Shown here piece after piece: positions 25,366 to 37,545 of a stretch of 64,000 bases of DNA. Position 1 is the stretch's first letter; each line of letters opens with the position of its first letter. The stretch is from positions 144,020,197 to 144,084,196 of the forward strand of contig CM060924.1 in assembly GCA_030737875.1 (NCBI GenBank), read 5' to 3'. Below the pieces are notes generated by a model. The model made no database searches, had not been told where the DNA came from, and worked only from the letters and a program-made list of their open reading frames with translations. This DNA is from Allium sativum. Taxonomy: Eukaryota > Streptophyta > Magnoliopsida > Asparagales > Amaryllidaceae. A program made the position numbers and the translations under genes.

Positions 25366-25700
25366 GTGGAGGAAGATGGCGACAAGGTTGTGGCGTCGTT
25401 GGGGAGAGGGTGCGGCGGAGTTGAAGTCGCCGGAGGGGCGCTGGTCAGAAGAGGGCCAGGGTGGTCGACGGTGGAGCTAGGTGTGCTGATCGCAGCAGGA
25501 AAAAAGGGTTTTGGCTCGAAGTTGCGCCGGAGAGAGAGGAGACCGGGGAGAGAAGGGGAAGGGGGGTCGCCGGAGGTAGGGATGGCCGACGGTGAGGTCC
25601 AATGGTGGTGGCTGGGGTATGAAGTGCAGATCGGAGGAGGGATTGGGAGTACAATGGATTATTTTTTTCATTTGGGGGCAGGTTTGGCTTTTAGCTTAGG
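25366..25700 (-). other. GC-rich island in the G1 5' LTR
   Basis: Counterpart of 17716-18040. A 120-codon frame on the plus strand (25366-25728) is antisense to the element and compositional (Gly/Arg/Glu-rich). It is not called as a gene. Confidence 0.45.
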
Positions 25701-26630
25701 AGATAAGGGTTTGACCCTTATATGTTAATATATTTAATTATTTAATTTAATTTCAAAACGTAACTTTTCAATTTGAATTCCAAATCGAACCCACCAACTG
25801 TCGTTCCTAGCCAAATACCCCCATTCCGAACACAATGGGATATGTTTCACAACCCAATTTGGCTGTTGCGATCAGTTTCCGCTAAATTTAAAATATAAAT
25901 CATCATATTTTAAATTCGAACGCACATTTTAATTTACCGAGGCCACATACTAACTCCAAAAATTCCAGAAAAATAAATCTGGCTATATTTTGACGATACG
26001 GTCCTAACAAAACTAATTTTGTCGAATTCAGGGACCGTTTGAAAAATGGCCATTTTCTGGTCGATCCAAATTGACTAAAACTGTTCAAACACGTTTTCTT
26101 TTGCCACACTCACATATTGATTCCAAAAATTATGAAAATTGGAATCCAACAATAATTTGACATTCCAGATCCAACAAAAGTGGCCTCGTAGAAAACGGAG
26201 GTCGTTTGCAAAATTTCTATTTTTAAGGGCTATATTTCCATAACGACCATTCTGAATTTTCAACTGAACATAACTTTTTATTCCCGCTATGAAATTTGGA
26301 TTTTTCAGATTCGTTGGAAAGATATTTTCAAACGGATTCAAATATTTCTGGTTTTACTAAAATCCGGTTTATTTTGAATCCTGTACATTCATTTGAAATT
26401 TGAAATCTGAAATCGAATGTTCAAACTACCGCGCCATTTCCAATTCCTTTTAAAATTAAAATAAATATTTATATTCTAATTTTGATTTATATAAATATAT
26501 ACATTCTAATTCTATTTAAAATAAATTTCTAGTCGTTATTGTTTAAAATAAATCATTTTAAATATTCAAAATTCATTAAAATAGCCAAAATAAATTTTTT
26601 AAATTGGTTCTAATTTCCAGGGTTGTTACA

Positions 26631-27214
26631 TGTTCTTTAGATTGTTTTGATTTAATGAAATCAGTCATATGGAAATTTGTTAAGATTGTTTTTTTGGATT
26701 TGATCTGTATAACTGGAAATGAAATTAAAATCTGTTTGATTTATGTATATTAAAATCATGACCCTGTAATTACTTCTGATCATAATAATCAGTATACAAT
26801 CTTTTCTTAAATATTAAATCTGAAATTGTTTCAGTAAAACACAAATTTTATTTTGCTATAAAATTTGAATCAAAAACAAATTTTACTAATTGTAAATCAG
26901 TGCTGAAATTTTCAATCAAATTTGATTTAATGAAATCAATATGTATGAAAATCATAAAGACAAGTTCTCTGATTTTAATCTATGAGTATAAAATCAGAAT
27001 ACATGATTATATTTTGGATTTTAGATCAAAAGCTGGTCAATTGGGTTATGTAACATGAATTAGAGATTCATGGATATATCATATGTTTTTGCATCTTCAT
27101 TATGTTGATAATGACCAAAAGGGAGTTCAGATCATAATAAATGCACTGTGAATTGTATCACCATGTAAAATTTGTATATGATATAAATTTATAAACGAAT
27201 CACAAACATGCATT

Positions 27215-27261
<47 letters not shown>

Positions 27262-28244
27262 CACGTTATGTAGAGATGGACATTCAGATTAGTGGGCCGA
27301 TCCAATATTTATAAAGATAAACTGGTATAAATATATCTATATATGAATCATTTGAATCTTCCTTTTATATGCTCATTGATTAATGTTATCTGCCTATACG
27401 ATTTGCAGCTTTATATTGTCAATTTATATATGATTTATGTATATATATTTGCTTCCGAGAGTATATGAAATACATTATATGAACACTATACTTTTCTAAT
27501 GTAAATTTATGGCTACTGATATAAATGGAACTGTTCTACATATTGGAAACATGCTAATGGTACTTGACATTAGTACCTGAATCTAGAATAGTATGCAATG
27601 TTGATTGTTATTGCTTATTCACAATATATTTACTTATATATATATATATATATGTTCAGACATAATACATGATATAAAATTTCGATTCATAAAGCACTAC
27701 ACATATATTTGATATATATATATATATATATATACACGTACATACAATATATGTATGTATATAGATTGCATGATAAAATACTGTTTATGTTCAAAAAAAA
27801 TCATCACTACAAATTTGATTTGCATTTAGTACTTGAAAAGAGCTTGTGTCTGTGTGTATATATACACACACACACACACTGTATTTTGATACATATACAC
27901 GCACACATTTATTTTTTATTTTTTTTGGAAGTACAATAAGAATTGTTCTTAAGACATGGATTATATTCTTAAACCTGGTGAATGGTCAATATTTGTGTTT
28001 ATATATGAACTGAGTTAATGGACATTTTGTTATAGTTCCCAAAAGGATAGAATTTGTATGCATACTTATATGAATATGTGCATATTCATATCATCTTTGG
28101 CCATTTACCACTACTGAACTTTGATATGTGCGTTATCATTGTTTTCACTTACAAGCAGTTGTTTAAGCACAGCTTAATGCTGCTTGTATATACTTTAAAA
28201 CCTTACAACGACATGTATACACACATCAATCAATAAAATATCTG

Positions 28245-28287
<43 letters not shown>

Positions 28288-28452
28288 CCTTTTGTTTTGA
28301 TCATTCGCATATATGCCAACTACAAGAAAAACATACCTGTAGTTTATGCATGCGGTATGGTCAGTATGAATGAATCTATTTTAAGCATTGTAATGGATTT
28401 TTCTGGGTACATGACTTATATGAGTCAATGTATTAATTCATAAGTAAGTACC
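26631..28452 (+). other. Copia A internal region, between G1 and element B
   Basis: AT-rich, apparently non-coding sequence that resumes Copia A after the right TGTTC duplication. It holds TA-type microsatellites at 27237-27261, 27638-27652 and 27714-27734, and a mixed TA/GT repeat at 28245-28287. No readable gag or pol. Confidence 0.5.
28245..28287. repeat. Compound (TA)n(GT)n microsatellite
   Basis: A TA run followed by a GT run. Confidence 0.9.
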
Positions 28453-29046
28453 TGCTGAAATTTGTGATACATGAATCACAACAATTTTGGGCAACAAATA
28501 TTCTATGAAGATTTTGTGGAAGATTTATTGTTATATTTGTAGGATATTTGGAATTGAAGGTTATAATTATTTGGTGCTTATCCAAATAGATTTTTAACAT
28601 GTATGAAGATAATTTGGGTGCCAAGTTTACTTGGGTATGAAGAAATTCATTCTATAAAAAGCCTAGCTAACATCTTCATTAGGTGTGGGTGAGAGCCACC
28701 AAGAGTGATCATTCTAGCTATTCCAAATTGAGTGTACTCTTTCAAATTATTTAGCCATTAGATATTCTCTACCTATTTCTCAATAAGGTTATTGGTTCAA
28801 GTTGTAATTGTTTGTAACGATAGTTGAGATCGATTATAAACAATTTTTCATTAGTGAGTCAATAAAGAGGGTGGTTGAGTTGAATATCGCGTGTTCATAT
28901 TTTCGATATTATTTGTGTTTTTCTTTCAATCAAATTCATCTTCAAGTGATTAGGTGATAAAGATCCAATTTTTCTGGGCATTTTGTCAAACTTCCGTTGC
29001 GCACAAAACCCCAACTATTTGGTATTAGAGCAATTTTTGCACAACA
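28453..29046 (+). repeat. Element B 5' LTR
   Basis: Complete and uninterrupted. It preserves the empty version (...TTGAGTGTACTC...) of the site where G2 sits in the sister LTR. Confidence 0.8.
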
Positions 29047-29635
29047 GTTTGATACCAGAGCTCAGTTCATCGCATAACTTGGAGTGATTTTGGATTGAAG
29101 GTTATAGATGTCGGAGATGATGTTGCTTTCATGGATGGCTATTGTGGAGTAGGAGATTTTGAGAATTTGGAATGAAGAACCTAGTCCGCAGTAAGGTGGG
29201 GAGGTTGGTTTTGATCACTGCCGAGGATCGGTTTAGGATCATGTTTTCGATAGGGGTCTTCATGTTGATGATGCTCGAGGGATCCAGAGTGATCGAGGAA
29301 GGAGCTCAGATCAAGTGGTAGACGGGTGTCGATGTGTATTGTAAGCACTTTTAGACCGTTGGTTTATGTGTGGTGCAGCTCATGGTGGTAGATGCATCTT
29401 TTGCAGACGGTGGGTTGTGTTTGTAATTGAGGTGCGGTCGTTGTCCTTTCAAATAGACTACGTGTGATTGAGCCTGAAAATCAATTGAGCTTGGACTTGA
29501 AGAGAAGACAGGATGATTTTATCTCGTAGCCGTTAAAATCGAGATGGTGTTAATTGAGAAAAGAAGGTTGAAAGTGAGAGCTAAATTGGCTGATTTTGAG
29601 TGGAGGAAATGTTGTGATTTGGTATCAAGGTGGAG
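29047..29635 (+). other. Element B internal region
   Basis: 589 bases with a primer site at the left end and a purine-rich stretch at the right end. No gag or pol motif is found in any frame. Confidence 0.65.
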
Positions 29636-30917
29636 TATTGAAATTTGTGTTGCGCAAATCACAACAATTTTGGGCAACAAATAATCTATGAAGATATTGT
29701 GGAAGATTTGTTGTTATATTTGTGGGATATTTGGAATTGAAGGCTATAATTACTTGGTGCTTATCTAAATAGTCTTTTAACATATATGAAGATAATTTGA
29801 GTGCCAAGTTTACTTGGTTATGAAGAAATTCATTCTATAAAAAGCCTAGCTACATCTTCATTAGGTGTGGGTGAGAGCCACCAAGAGTGATCATTCTAGC
29901 TATTCCAAATTGGGTGTTGTAATAACCCGGAAATGCGAGCCAGTTTAAAAATGTTATTTTGGCAATTTTAGCAAATTTTGAATATTTAAAATAGATTATT
30001 TTAAATAATATCGACGAGAAATTTATTTTTGAATATATTTAGAACGTATATATTATATATGTCGTCGTTAGAATATAAATAATTATATATAATTATAAAT
30101 AGAATTGATAATGGCGCGGTAGTTCGATAATTCGATTTCAAACTTCAATTGAATGTACCGGGTGCAAAACAATCCGGATTTTAGTGAAACCGAAAATACT
30201 AGAATCTAATTGATAATATCTTTCCAACGAATCCGAAAAATCGAGATTTCATAGCGGGAATCAAAAGATATGTCCAGTTGAAAATTCTGAATAGTCGCTA
30301 TGGAATTCAGGCCCTTAAAAATGGAAATTTTGCAAACGACCTCGGATTTCGACGAAACCACTTTTGTTGGATCCGTGATGTCAAATTGTTGCTAGATTCC
30401 AAATTTCATAATTTTTCGAATCAATATGTGAGCGTGGCAGAGGAAAACGTGTTTGACCAGTTTCAGTTGATTTTAATCGACTGGAAAATGGCCATTTTTC
30501 CAACGGTCTCAGAATTCGACGAAATTAGTTTTGTTAGGACCAAATCGTCAATACGAAGCTAGAAAATATTTTTCTGGAATTTTTTGAGTTAGTATGTGGC
30601 CCCGATAAATTGAAATGCTCGTTCAAATTCAATATATAGAGTTATATGTTGATTTTGACGAAAACTGATCGTAACCGCCGAACTGGCCTACGTGGCATAT
30701 CCCATTGTGTTCGGAATGGGGGTAGTTAGCTAGGGACGACAGTCGTTGGGTCGGATTTGGGGTTCGTATCAATAATCAAGTATTTTTGAAAATAAAGGTA
30801 TAAATATCTATCTCCGGTCAAACTAGGTCAGCAGCCCTCACCTCGGTCAACCCCTCAAAACTGTGCCCCTCTCTTCTATAGCCCGACAGTTATTTTAAAA
30901 ATAAATAATAATAAAAA

Positions 30918-31250
30918 ACCGATGCTTCCAATCGATGGCGACCGTCACCCATCGCCACCCCACCCTGTCGCCCTCCGGTCAGAACTCCGTCGCCGCATCT
31001 CGTCAACAGCACCAGACCTCCGCCCCTCATTTCCCCTTCTCTGTTCAGGCCTAGCCCCCCCAAATCGAGTTGCCCCCTTTAATCCTAGGTCGCGACTACG
31101 CCAGAAAACCCTAGCCCCCTTTTTAACTGCCTCCGCCGCCATCGAGATGAGCACCATCCACCAGATGCGCACCCCCCCCCCCCCCATGACCTCCGCTCTG
31201 GCACCCCTGCGGCGAATGGTGAACCCTCCTCCCTGCTTAGAAAGACAGTA
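30918..31250 (+). other. GC-rich island in G2
   Basis: C-rich on the sense strand, about 1 kb from the LTR start, in the same relative place as in G1. It includes a run of 14 C at 31172-31185. The 109-codon frame here is compositional (Pro/Arg/Ser-rich) with no known domain. Confidence 0.45.
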
Positions 31251-31256
31251 AGTTTC

Positions 31257-32065
31257 TGATTTTTATTTAATTTCAAAACTGATTTTTTTTGTGTAATTAC
31301 AAAACTAATTTTTTGTGTAATTTCAAAACTGATTTTTAGTCATGAAGAGATACGATTTTTAATAGAGAAGATGTACGATTTTTAATAGAGGAAAGATCGG
31401 ATTTTTAAGATAGTAAAGATAAGATTTTTAAATAAATGAAAGGTGGAATTTTTATATAATGGCGATAATAAAAATAGGATTTTTATAGGAGAAAAATATA
31501 ATTTTTATTATATAGAAAGGTTAAAAATATAATTTTTATCACATGTGAAGGTTGAAAATATAATTTTCATATTATATAGATAATAAAGATGTGATCTTTA
31601 TATGGTAGGATATAAAAAGACAATATTTTTATAGGTAGAAAGGCGAAATCTTTATATTTGAAAAGGCGAAATTTTTATATAGAGAATAGCGTGATAAAAA
31701 TATAATCTTTATTATATGAACATCGTTGTAAAAATATAATTTTTATCTATATAGTAACGATGTAAAAATAGGATTTTTATATATTGAATAGCAAAGTAAA
31801 AATTCGATTTTTATATATTGAATAACAAAGTAAAAATGCGATTTTTATGTAGAGAGGAGCGTTATAAAAATATAATCTTTATTATATGAACACCGTTGTA
31901 AAAATAGAATTTTTATCTATATGGTAGCAATGTAAAAATAGAATTTTTATCCATATGGAGTGATTATAAAAATATGATTTTTAAATTGAAAGTGAACAAA
32001 TAAAAATGTGATTTTTATTTTAAAGACAACAGTATAAAATTGTGATTTTTATATATGTAGTGGCT
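31257..32065 (+). repeat. AT-hairpin array, copy 3
   Basis: About twenty units of the form TAAAAATA..ATTTTTA with spacers such as AGCAAAG or ATGGCG, longer than in G1. It is the reverse-complement counterpart of 17041-17560. Confidence 0.65.
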
Positions 32066-32229
32066 ACGGGCAACGAAAGTGACAAAAGGCAAAAATGGCG
32101 AAGACTTCTACATAAGAAGAGTCGAGATGTTTGGATTAGCTATTGGTGAGAACTCCTCACCTTTGATTTTATTTTCTAGTTATAAATATATACTAGGATG
32201 CAGACGGTGTTTAGTAGCACCCGACACCC

Positions 32230-32252
32230 GTCATCCACAGACCATGGATGGC
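32230..32252 (+). repeat. Hairpin in G2 matching the GTCGTCCA hairpin
   Basis: GTCATCCA, a 7-base loop (CAGACCA), then TGGATGGC. Compared with G1 the two arms changed together at one base pair, and a second pair became G-T. Confidence 0.55.
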
Positions 32253-32740
32253 TTGTATGCCTGTTTGATGTGTTGTGAAATTTGTTTGTGTTATTGATGT
32301 GAAATCGATAATATAAATTAATTATCGTTAAAAATATAATTTTTAACGTGAATGTGAATAAATTAATATTTATAAACAAATTGGCCGATTTGTTTATATA
32401 CACTGATTTGACTGATATTGATTGGGATGATAAATTTTACACATCGCCCAACTGCATAAATAAAAATCTGTGTTTGTTGATTTGAAATCCCACATGGGTA
32501 TTGGGATAAAATACGGCATACACTAATCCCAATAATTAGTTGTATGTCGATCGATGGATCGACAGGCTGTTATAAGCATTAGATATCTATATTTGATGCT
32601 TATACAGTGTAGTGCACTTTGGATGATGGTTGATTATTTATCGTTGCTATTATATGCATGTGTTGTATGGAATCCATATAATTAACTTTATATGGTAATT
32701 GATTGGGACTCATTCCAATTTAGAAGATAAAGAATATTAT

Positions 32741-33029
32741 AAAATAAAGGTTCATGTGTTGACAGTACTCATCCATTGAGAATAGTCATGTGTTGAACGA
32801 AATATTTTAACAATAAAATTTACCTCTTTATCTTTATAAAATAAAGGTTCATGTGTTGACAGTACTCATCCGTTGAGAATAGTCATGTGTTCAACGAAAT
32901 ATTTTAACAATAAAATTTACATCTTTATCTTTATAAAATAAAGGTTCATGTGTTGACAGTACTCATCCGTTGAGATTAGTCATGTGTTGAACGAAATATT
33001 TTAACAATAAAATTTACATCTTTATCATA
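32741..33029 (+). repeat. 97-bp tandem triplication in G2
   Basis: Three nearly identical units beginning AAAATAAAGGTTCATGTGTT at 32741, 32838 and 32935, a period of 97. The G1 LTRs have three copies of a much shorter AATATTTTAAAATA repeat at the corresponding place. Confidence 0.85.
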
Positions 33030-33409
33030 TAAAATTAGAAACTAACTGGAAAATAGATAAGATGAGTGGTCTCCTGGATATTGATCTGATGTTGGTTTCG
33101 GCCTTCGGGGTTAATATTTAGGGAATCGTTCTCTTACTAGTTTACGGTTGGAGTCTGATTTGAAATCAAACGATAGATACCATAATTTTTATAAAGTATA
33201 TTAAATAAAAAAATAGTCACACGTGGACAGTACTCATTCGTAGAGATTAGTCGTGTGTTGACAAAAATATAGAGTCATGTATTGAAAGAAATATAGATTC
33301 ATTTGCTGAATAGAATAACGAAGTTATTGAAAAATATATAAAGCCGTATTGATTAGAGATGCGCTATTTTGACGCGAACGATATTTATATCGATTATATT
33401 CGTTTTTAT

Positions 33410-33660
33410 AATTGAATTGAATAGAAAACGAATTTGAATTGAATTGAATAGAAAACGAATTTGAATTGAATCGAATAGAAAACGAATTTGAATTGAATTG
33501 AATAGAAAACGAATTTGAATTGAATCGAATAGAAAACGAATTTGAATTGAATTGAATAGAAAACGAATTTGAATTGAATCGAATAGAAAACGAATTTGAA
33601 TTGAATTGAATTGAATATATAACGATTTTGAATTGAATCGAATAAAAAAAACGAATTTGA
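33410..33660 (+). repeat. 27-bp minisatellite in G2
   Basis: About nine units built on AATTGAAT(T/C)GAATAG followed by AAAACGAATTTG. From unit 2 to unit 7 the variable base alternates T and C, giving a 54-bp higher-order period. The last two units are degraded. The G1 LTRs have only a single diverged equivalent. Confidence 0.9.
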
Positions 33661-36600
33661 AATAGAATTGAAATCGATTTGAATTTGAAATGAATGTTGA
33701 AATTGTTTTTGAAACAAATCTGAAACGGTTTATAAAATTCGTTTAAAAAGGGAAATCGACGAAATATATAATATATATATATATATTATATATATAATGG
33801 CCTGAATAGAACGCGCCGCGCCACGGCAGTTCGTAAATTTCGACCATTGACTTCGAACGGACATTACGGGAGATCCAACCGTCGGATTCTCTTAAAACTG
33901 GAACCATTGGGTTCGTATCGAAAAGAGTTTTCTAACGAATATTAGAAATTTGAAATCTAACGGTTGGATTTGGAGATACGCCCAAATCAAATTTGGAAAA
34001 GGTCGCTGTAAGTGCAGTTCGATGGCCGTTGTTGGAAATCGACTGTACGGGCCTTGATAAAATTATTAAAAATAGTAATAATTTACGTAAAATCATAAGA
34101 AATGATTTGGGAAAAATTAGGATGAAAAACTCTATATTTAAAAAGATAAAAATAGATTTTTATCAAAATGAACTAGTTTTGAACTAAAATTAAAACCCAT
34201 TTATTTTCAAATAAATAAATTGGATTTGAAATGGATTTTAAATAGAATTGATTTGTGGGTTTATCGTGAACGATGTTTTAAATAACACTTGTTCTTTAAC
34301 CCGATAATAAATAGAATGTGATTTGGGTTTGTCGTGAACTGTGTTTTAAATGACATTAGTTCTATAACCGAGTAAAAGAAGTTTTAATGAATCTGCAATT
34401 AGATTGAAATGTGAATTGATAATTTAAATTATCAAATTTGGCAAATGAGCGAGAATGGAGTATCACCAGTTTTGCTCCAAAGCGATAGTTAAATCTTTAA
34501 TTAAATTTGAACGTGAAATGGTAATTAATTTTACCGATAACACCACGGTATTAGATATGGAGTATCACCAGTTTTTCTTCATGGGATGAATAGGTTGGGA
34601 TTGGGAAATAAAATAAATAATTACTTCGGTGTGGTTCGCTAATCTCGACTAGTTTGGAAAACCATAATTTGGTTTGAAATGACATCCAAAGGAAGATTAA
34701 AGAATAAATTCAAAGAATTTATCTTGGATAAAATTAATGGGAACTTTTCCCTAAGAATGTGAAATTTGGAAACTAGCTGTAGGTTAGTTAAAAAGAATGG
34801 TTTCCTGGGTATTGATCTGATGTTGGTTTCGGCCTTCGGGGTTAATATTTGGGGGATTGCTCTCTTACTGATTTACGGTTAGTGACTAATGAATTGGAAT
34901 GAGGCGTATGTTGTGTTTGCGTATTAATATATGCGGGTTGTTCGGAAAGGCCGGGTTTATACCCATTCTGAATAACCGATTCGACGATAAGTCGAAGATG
35001 AAGACGGTGGTTGAAGACCGGAAGTCTTCACATCGTTTGAGTGATTACTGATGATCTTGATTGGGCTGTACACCCAAGATGAGGGAATCAGTTAGTGATC
35101 GTCCAGACGTACTTGGAGATCGATGGATATGCGAGGAAAGAGCCTCCGGTTTCGTTCAGACCCAGAACGAACTTGTAAATGGATTGTGTGTCTGACATTG
35201 GATTTTATTCTGTGTTGATTGATTTCTATTAAATATATATATCTGTTTGGCGGCGGAGAATTTATTCTCTTGCTTAACGCCCTTCTCTGAGACGTACGAG
35301 CTTAGAGGTTATATATCGATATATATCAATCGCATGGCATGAATTGCCTGTGTGGCACGCTGAGTTGCATAGATCAAGGCTTCTGTTGAAAAGCAAATTC
35401 TTGTGGTTGATGATCAACGCATGGCCTATGTGGCAGCTTTGTGTATAGCGTGGATTCGCGAGCCTCACACCTCGGTATGAGTCAAAAATGGGATGAGGAC
35501 CCAAGGAGTGCACGACGTTTCTTTCTAGCTATGGGTGGTGTCAGTGACCTACCAGCCCTGACATTTATATACTTTTCACCTTTGTGGTTTGGATGTGAGG
35601 TGCCTCGATTATAGGTCCTATAGGGCCGGGAAACGTGTGTTCAGGAATAACTAATCCTCAAACGTAAGAGAGGACCGGTCTTGGAGGATCCCAGGGGTTA
35701 CCCAGAGTGTGTAGTCCTAAGGCATTTGCTAGAGTGTCTCGAAGCGAAGAGGGGTTTGCCCCTTGCCTCGACTCATGATGGAAATCCAATTTCCAATACG
35801 TGATATTGCGGTTTTAATTGTAGAACTAGTATGGCGACATGATATATGGTACCCATGCCGTCTATGATTGATATATATGATTGAAATTGTTTTGACACTA
35901 TACACTTATTATAGTATCAAATGATTTGTTTTAAACGTACCAAGCATGTTTGGCTATTATAAGGGAAAACCCTATCCTCCGACTTGCGTTGCATTGTGTG
36001 ATGGGACCTGGGTCTTATAATAGCTTCATTTTTCGAAAAAGCATTGCGCTGTTTATTTATATGCACTGGTATTCTTGGGAGGAAACCCGTTCCGTGTTAT
36101 ACGGCGTATTCCCTTGAATTACTCTCTTTTAAAGTAAAGTTTAAATAACTGTTTTAGTTCTCACACCACTCACATGACTGACCTAGAGTTTATTGTTTTA
36201 ACCTAAACTCTGGGTGCCCTTATTTTCGACACGGGCAGCTAGTATATTCACAGGATCCTGATTTACAGCTGGAATGATGCTCGGAAAGCTCTGTATCCGT
36301 GCATTACTTTCGGTTGTGTTTTGTATTATTTTCCGCCGCTATGTAATTTATCGTAATCTCTGATATTTAGAATGTAATTTATTCATTATACTCTGTATAT
36401 TCTTGTATCTGATGGAATTGTTGTAATAACTATGAAAAGTTCTTCCGTCTGCGTTCCAATTTGTCCTGTTCTCAAAACGATCAGGGGTTTCGAACGGTCT
36501 AGATCGGTTTAACGACTGATTCGGATCGAGCGAAATTCCCGGCCGTCACAGGTGTTCTCCTTCAAATTTTTTAGCCATTAGATATTCTCTACCTATTTCT

Positions 36601-36883
36601 CAATTAGGTTATTGGTTCAAGTTTGTAATTGTTTGTAACGATAGTTGAGATCGATTGTAAATAAATTTTTTATTAGTGAGTCAATAAAGAGGGTGGTTGG
36701 GTGGAATATCGTGTGTTCATATTTCCAATATTATTTGTGTTGTTTTTTGTTTTTCAATTAAATTCATCTTCAAGTGATTGGGTGATAAAGATCCAATTTT
36801 TCTGGGTGTTTTGTCAAACTCCTGATGCGCACAAAACCCCAACAGTTTGGTATCAGAGCAATTTTTGCATAACAATAAGTACC

Positions 36884-37081
36884 TATGTGACTCTTGGTAA
36901 CTTATAACTTATATATATGTTTCAACTTACCTATATATGATATGCTGGTGATAATGTGTCATTTATTAATTTATAAGTAGTGTGATTGTTTATCCCATGA
37001 CTTATCTACTACTAAATCCTTGTACAATAAATATAGATTGGTGGTATGTTCCATTCATATGTGCTTTGAGATTTTACATAG

Positions 37082-37133
<52 letters not shown>

Positions 37134-37268
37134 GTCACTTGGAATTGTAGTTCTGTTTATCAATACAATAAGATTATGGTTTTGTCTTGAGTCTGAATTA
37201 GACATAAACACATTGAGTAAAATATACATATATTAGTAGCCGATAGCTCTGTACATGTAAATGTGTTG

Positions 37269-37317
<49 letters not shown>

Positions 37318-37394
37318 TGATATATGTGTATATATATATGTATATGAATTTAATAGTTATTGCATATATTGATGTGCTTATAAAACATGTTTCC

Positions 37395-37427
<33 letters not shown>

Positions 37428-37511
37428 TACCAGATCATATACATATGATGTATACATAAGTTACAGTAAATATACATATACATATAATAAATATGAGTTA
37501 AAGCACTTTGA

Positions 37512-37545
<34 letters not shown>

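Larger units (their letters stand above)
12362..26630 (-). mobile_element. G1: complete giant-LTR, non-autonomous retrotransposon, 14.27 kb
   Basis: Two similar sequences of about 6.6 kb (12362-18965 and 20030-26630) in the same orientation flank 1064 bases. The outer flanks are a perfect TGTTC duplication (12357-12361, 26631-26635). On the minus strand each LTR starts TGTAACAACCC. The 5' LTR ends GGTCGTTTCA and the 3' LTR ends GGTCATTTCA. A Met-tRNA primer-binding site follows the 5' LTR and the polypurine tract AAGTGGGGGAGA precedes the 3' LTR. No gag, protease, reverse transcriptase or integrase is visible, so it would depend on proteins from elsewhere. The terminal sequences and tract resemble Gypsy chromoviruses of the Tekay/Del kind; that assignment is inference. 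LTRs make up over 90% of the element. Confidence 0.93.
20030..26630 (-). repeat. G1 5' LTR (6601 bp)
   Basis: Colinear with the 3' LTR across its whole length, including the GGGTTT modules (22076-22973), hairpin (24537-24559), AT array (24719-25205) and GC island (25366-25700). It is bounded by the primer-binding site on one side and the TGTTC duplication on the other. Differences are scattered single bases and small indels. Confidence 0.92.
29918..36550 (+). mobile_element. G2: plus-sense giant solo LTR (6633 bp)
   Basis: It begins TGTAATAACCCGG and ends GGCCGTCACA, flanked by GGTGT on both sides (29913-29917 and 36551-36555). It aligns in reverse orientation with the G1 LTRs over most of its length. 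There is no primer site, internal region or second LTR, so it is a solo LTR. It sits inside the 3' LTR of element B. It differs from the G1 LTRs by an expanded 27-bp minisatellite, a 97-bp triplication and a duplicated segment. Confidence 0.9.
28453..36874 (+). mobile_element. Element B: small non-coding Copia-type LTR element, split by G2
   Basis: LTRs at 28453-29046 (594 bp) and 29636-36874. The second is interrupted by G2 and otherwise similar in length. The first LTR begins TGCTGAAATTTG and ends GCACAACA; the second begins TATTGAAATTTG and ends GCATAACA. A Met-tRNA-type primer site (TTTGATACCAGAGC) follows the first LTR and CAAGGTGGAG precedes the second. The 589-base internal region has no coding capacity, so this is a TRIM-like or deletion derivative. 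TAAGTACC lies on both sides (28445-28452 and 36876-36883), longer than the usual 5-bp duplication. Confidence 0.8.

Noticed and set aside
25366..25728. 120-codon Gly/Arg-rich plus-strand frame, with a partner at 17716-18076
   Set aside because: Antisense to the element, compositional, not conserved at the protein level, and without a known domain.
12362..26630. Reading the two 6.6-kb repeats as a segmental tandem duplication
   Set aside because: Primer site, polypurine tract, TG...CA ends and outer 5-bp duplication fit an LTR element much better.
33406..33717. 103-codon minus-strand frame with repeating FKFVFYSIQ
   Set aside because: It is only the 27-bp minisatellite (a multiple of three) read as protein, and it is antisense to the LTR.
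37083..37448. Tyr/Ile-rich frames of 60-84 codons
   Set aside because: They are translations of TA/TG microsatellites.
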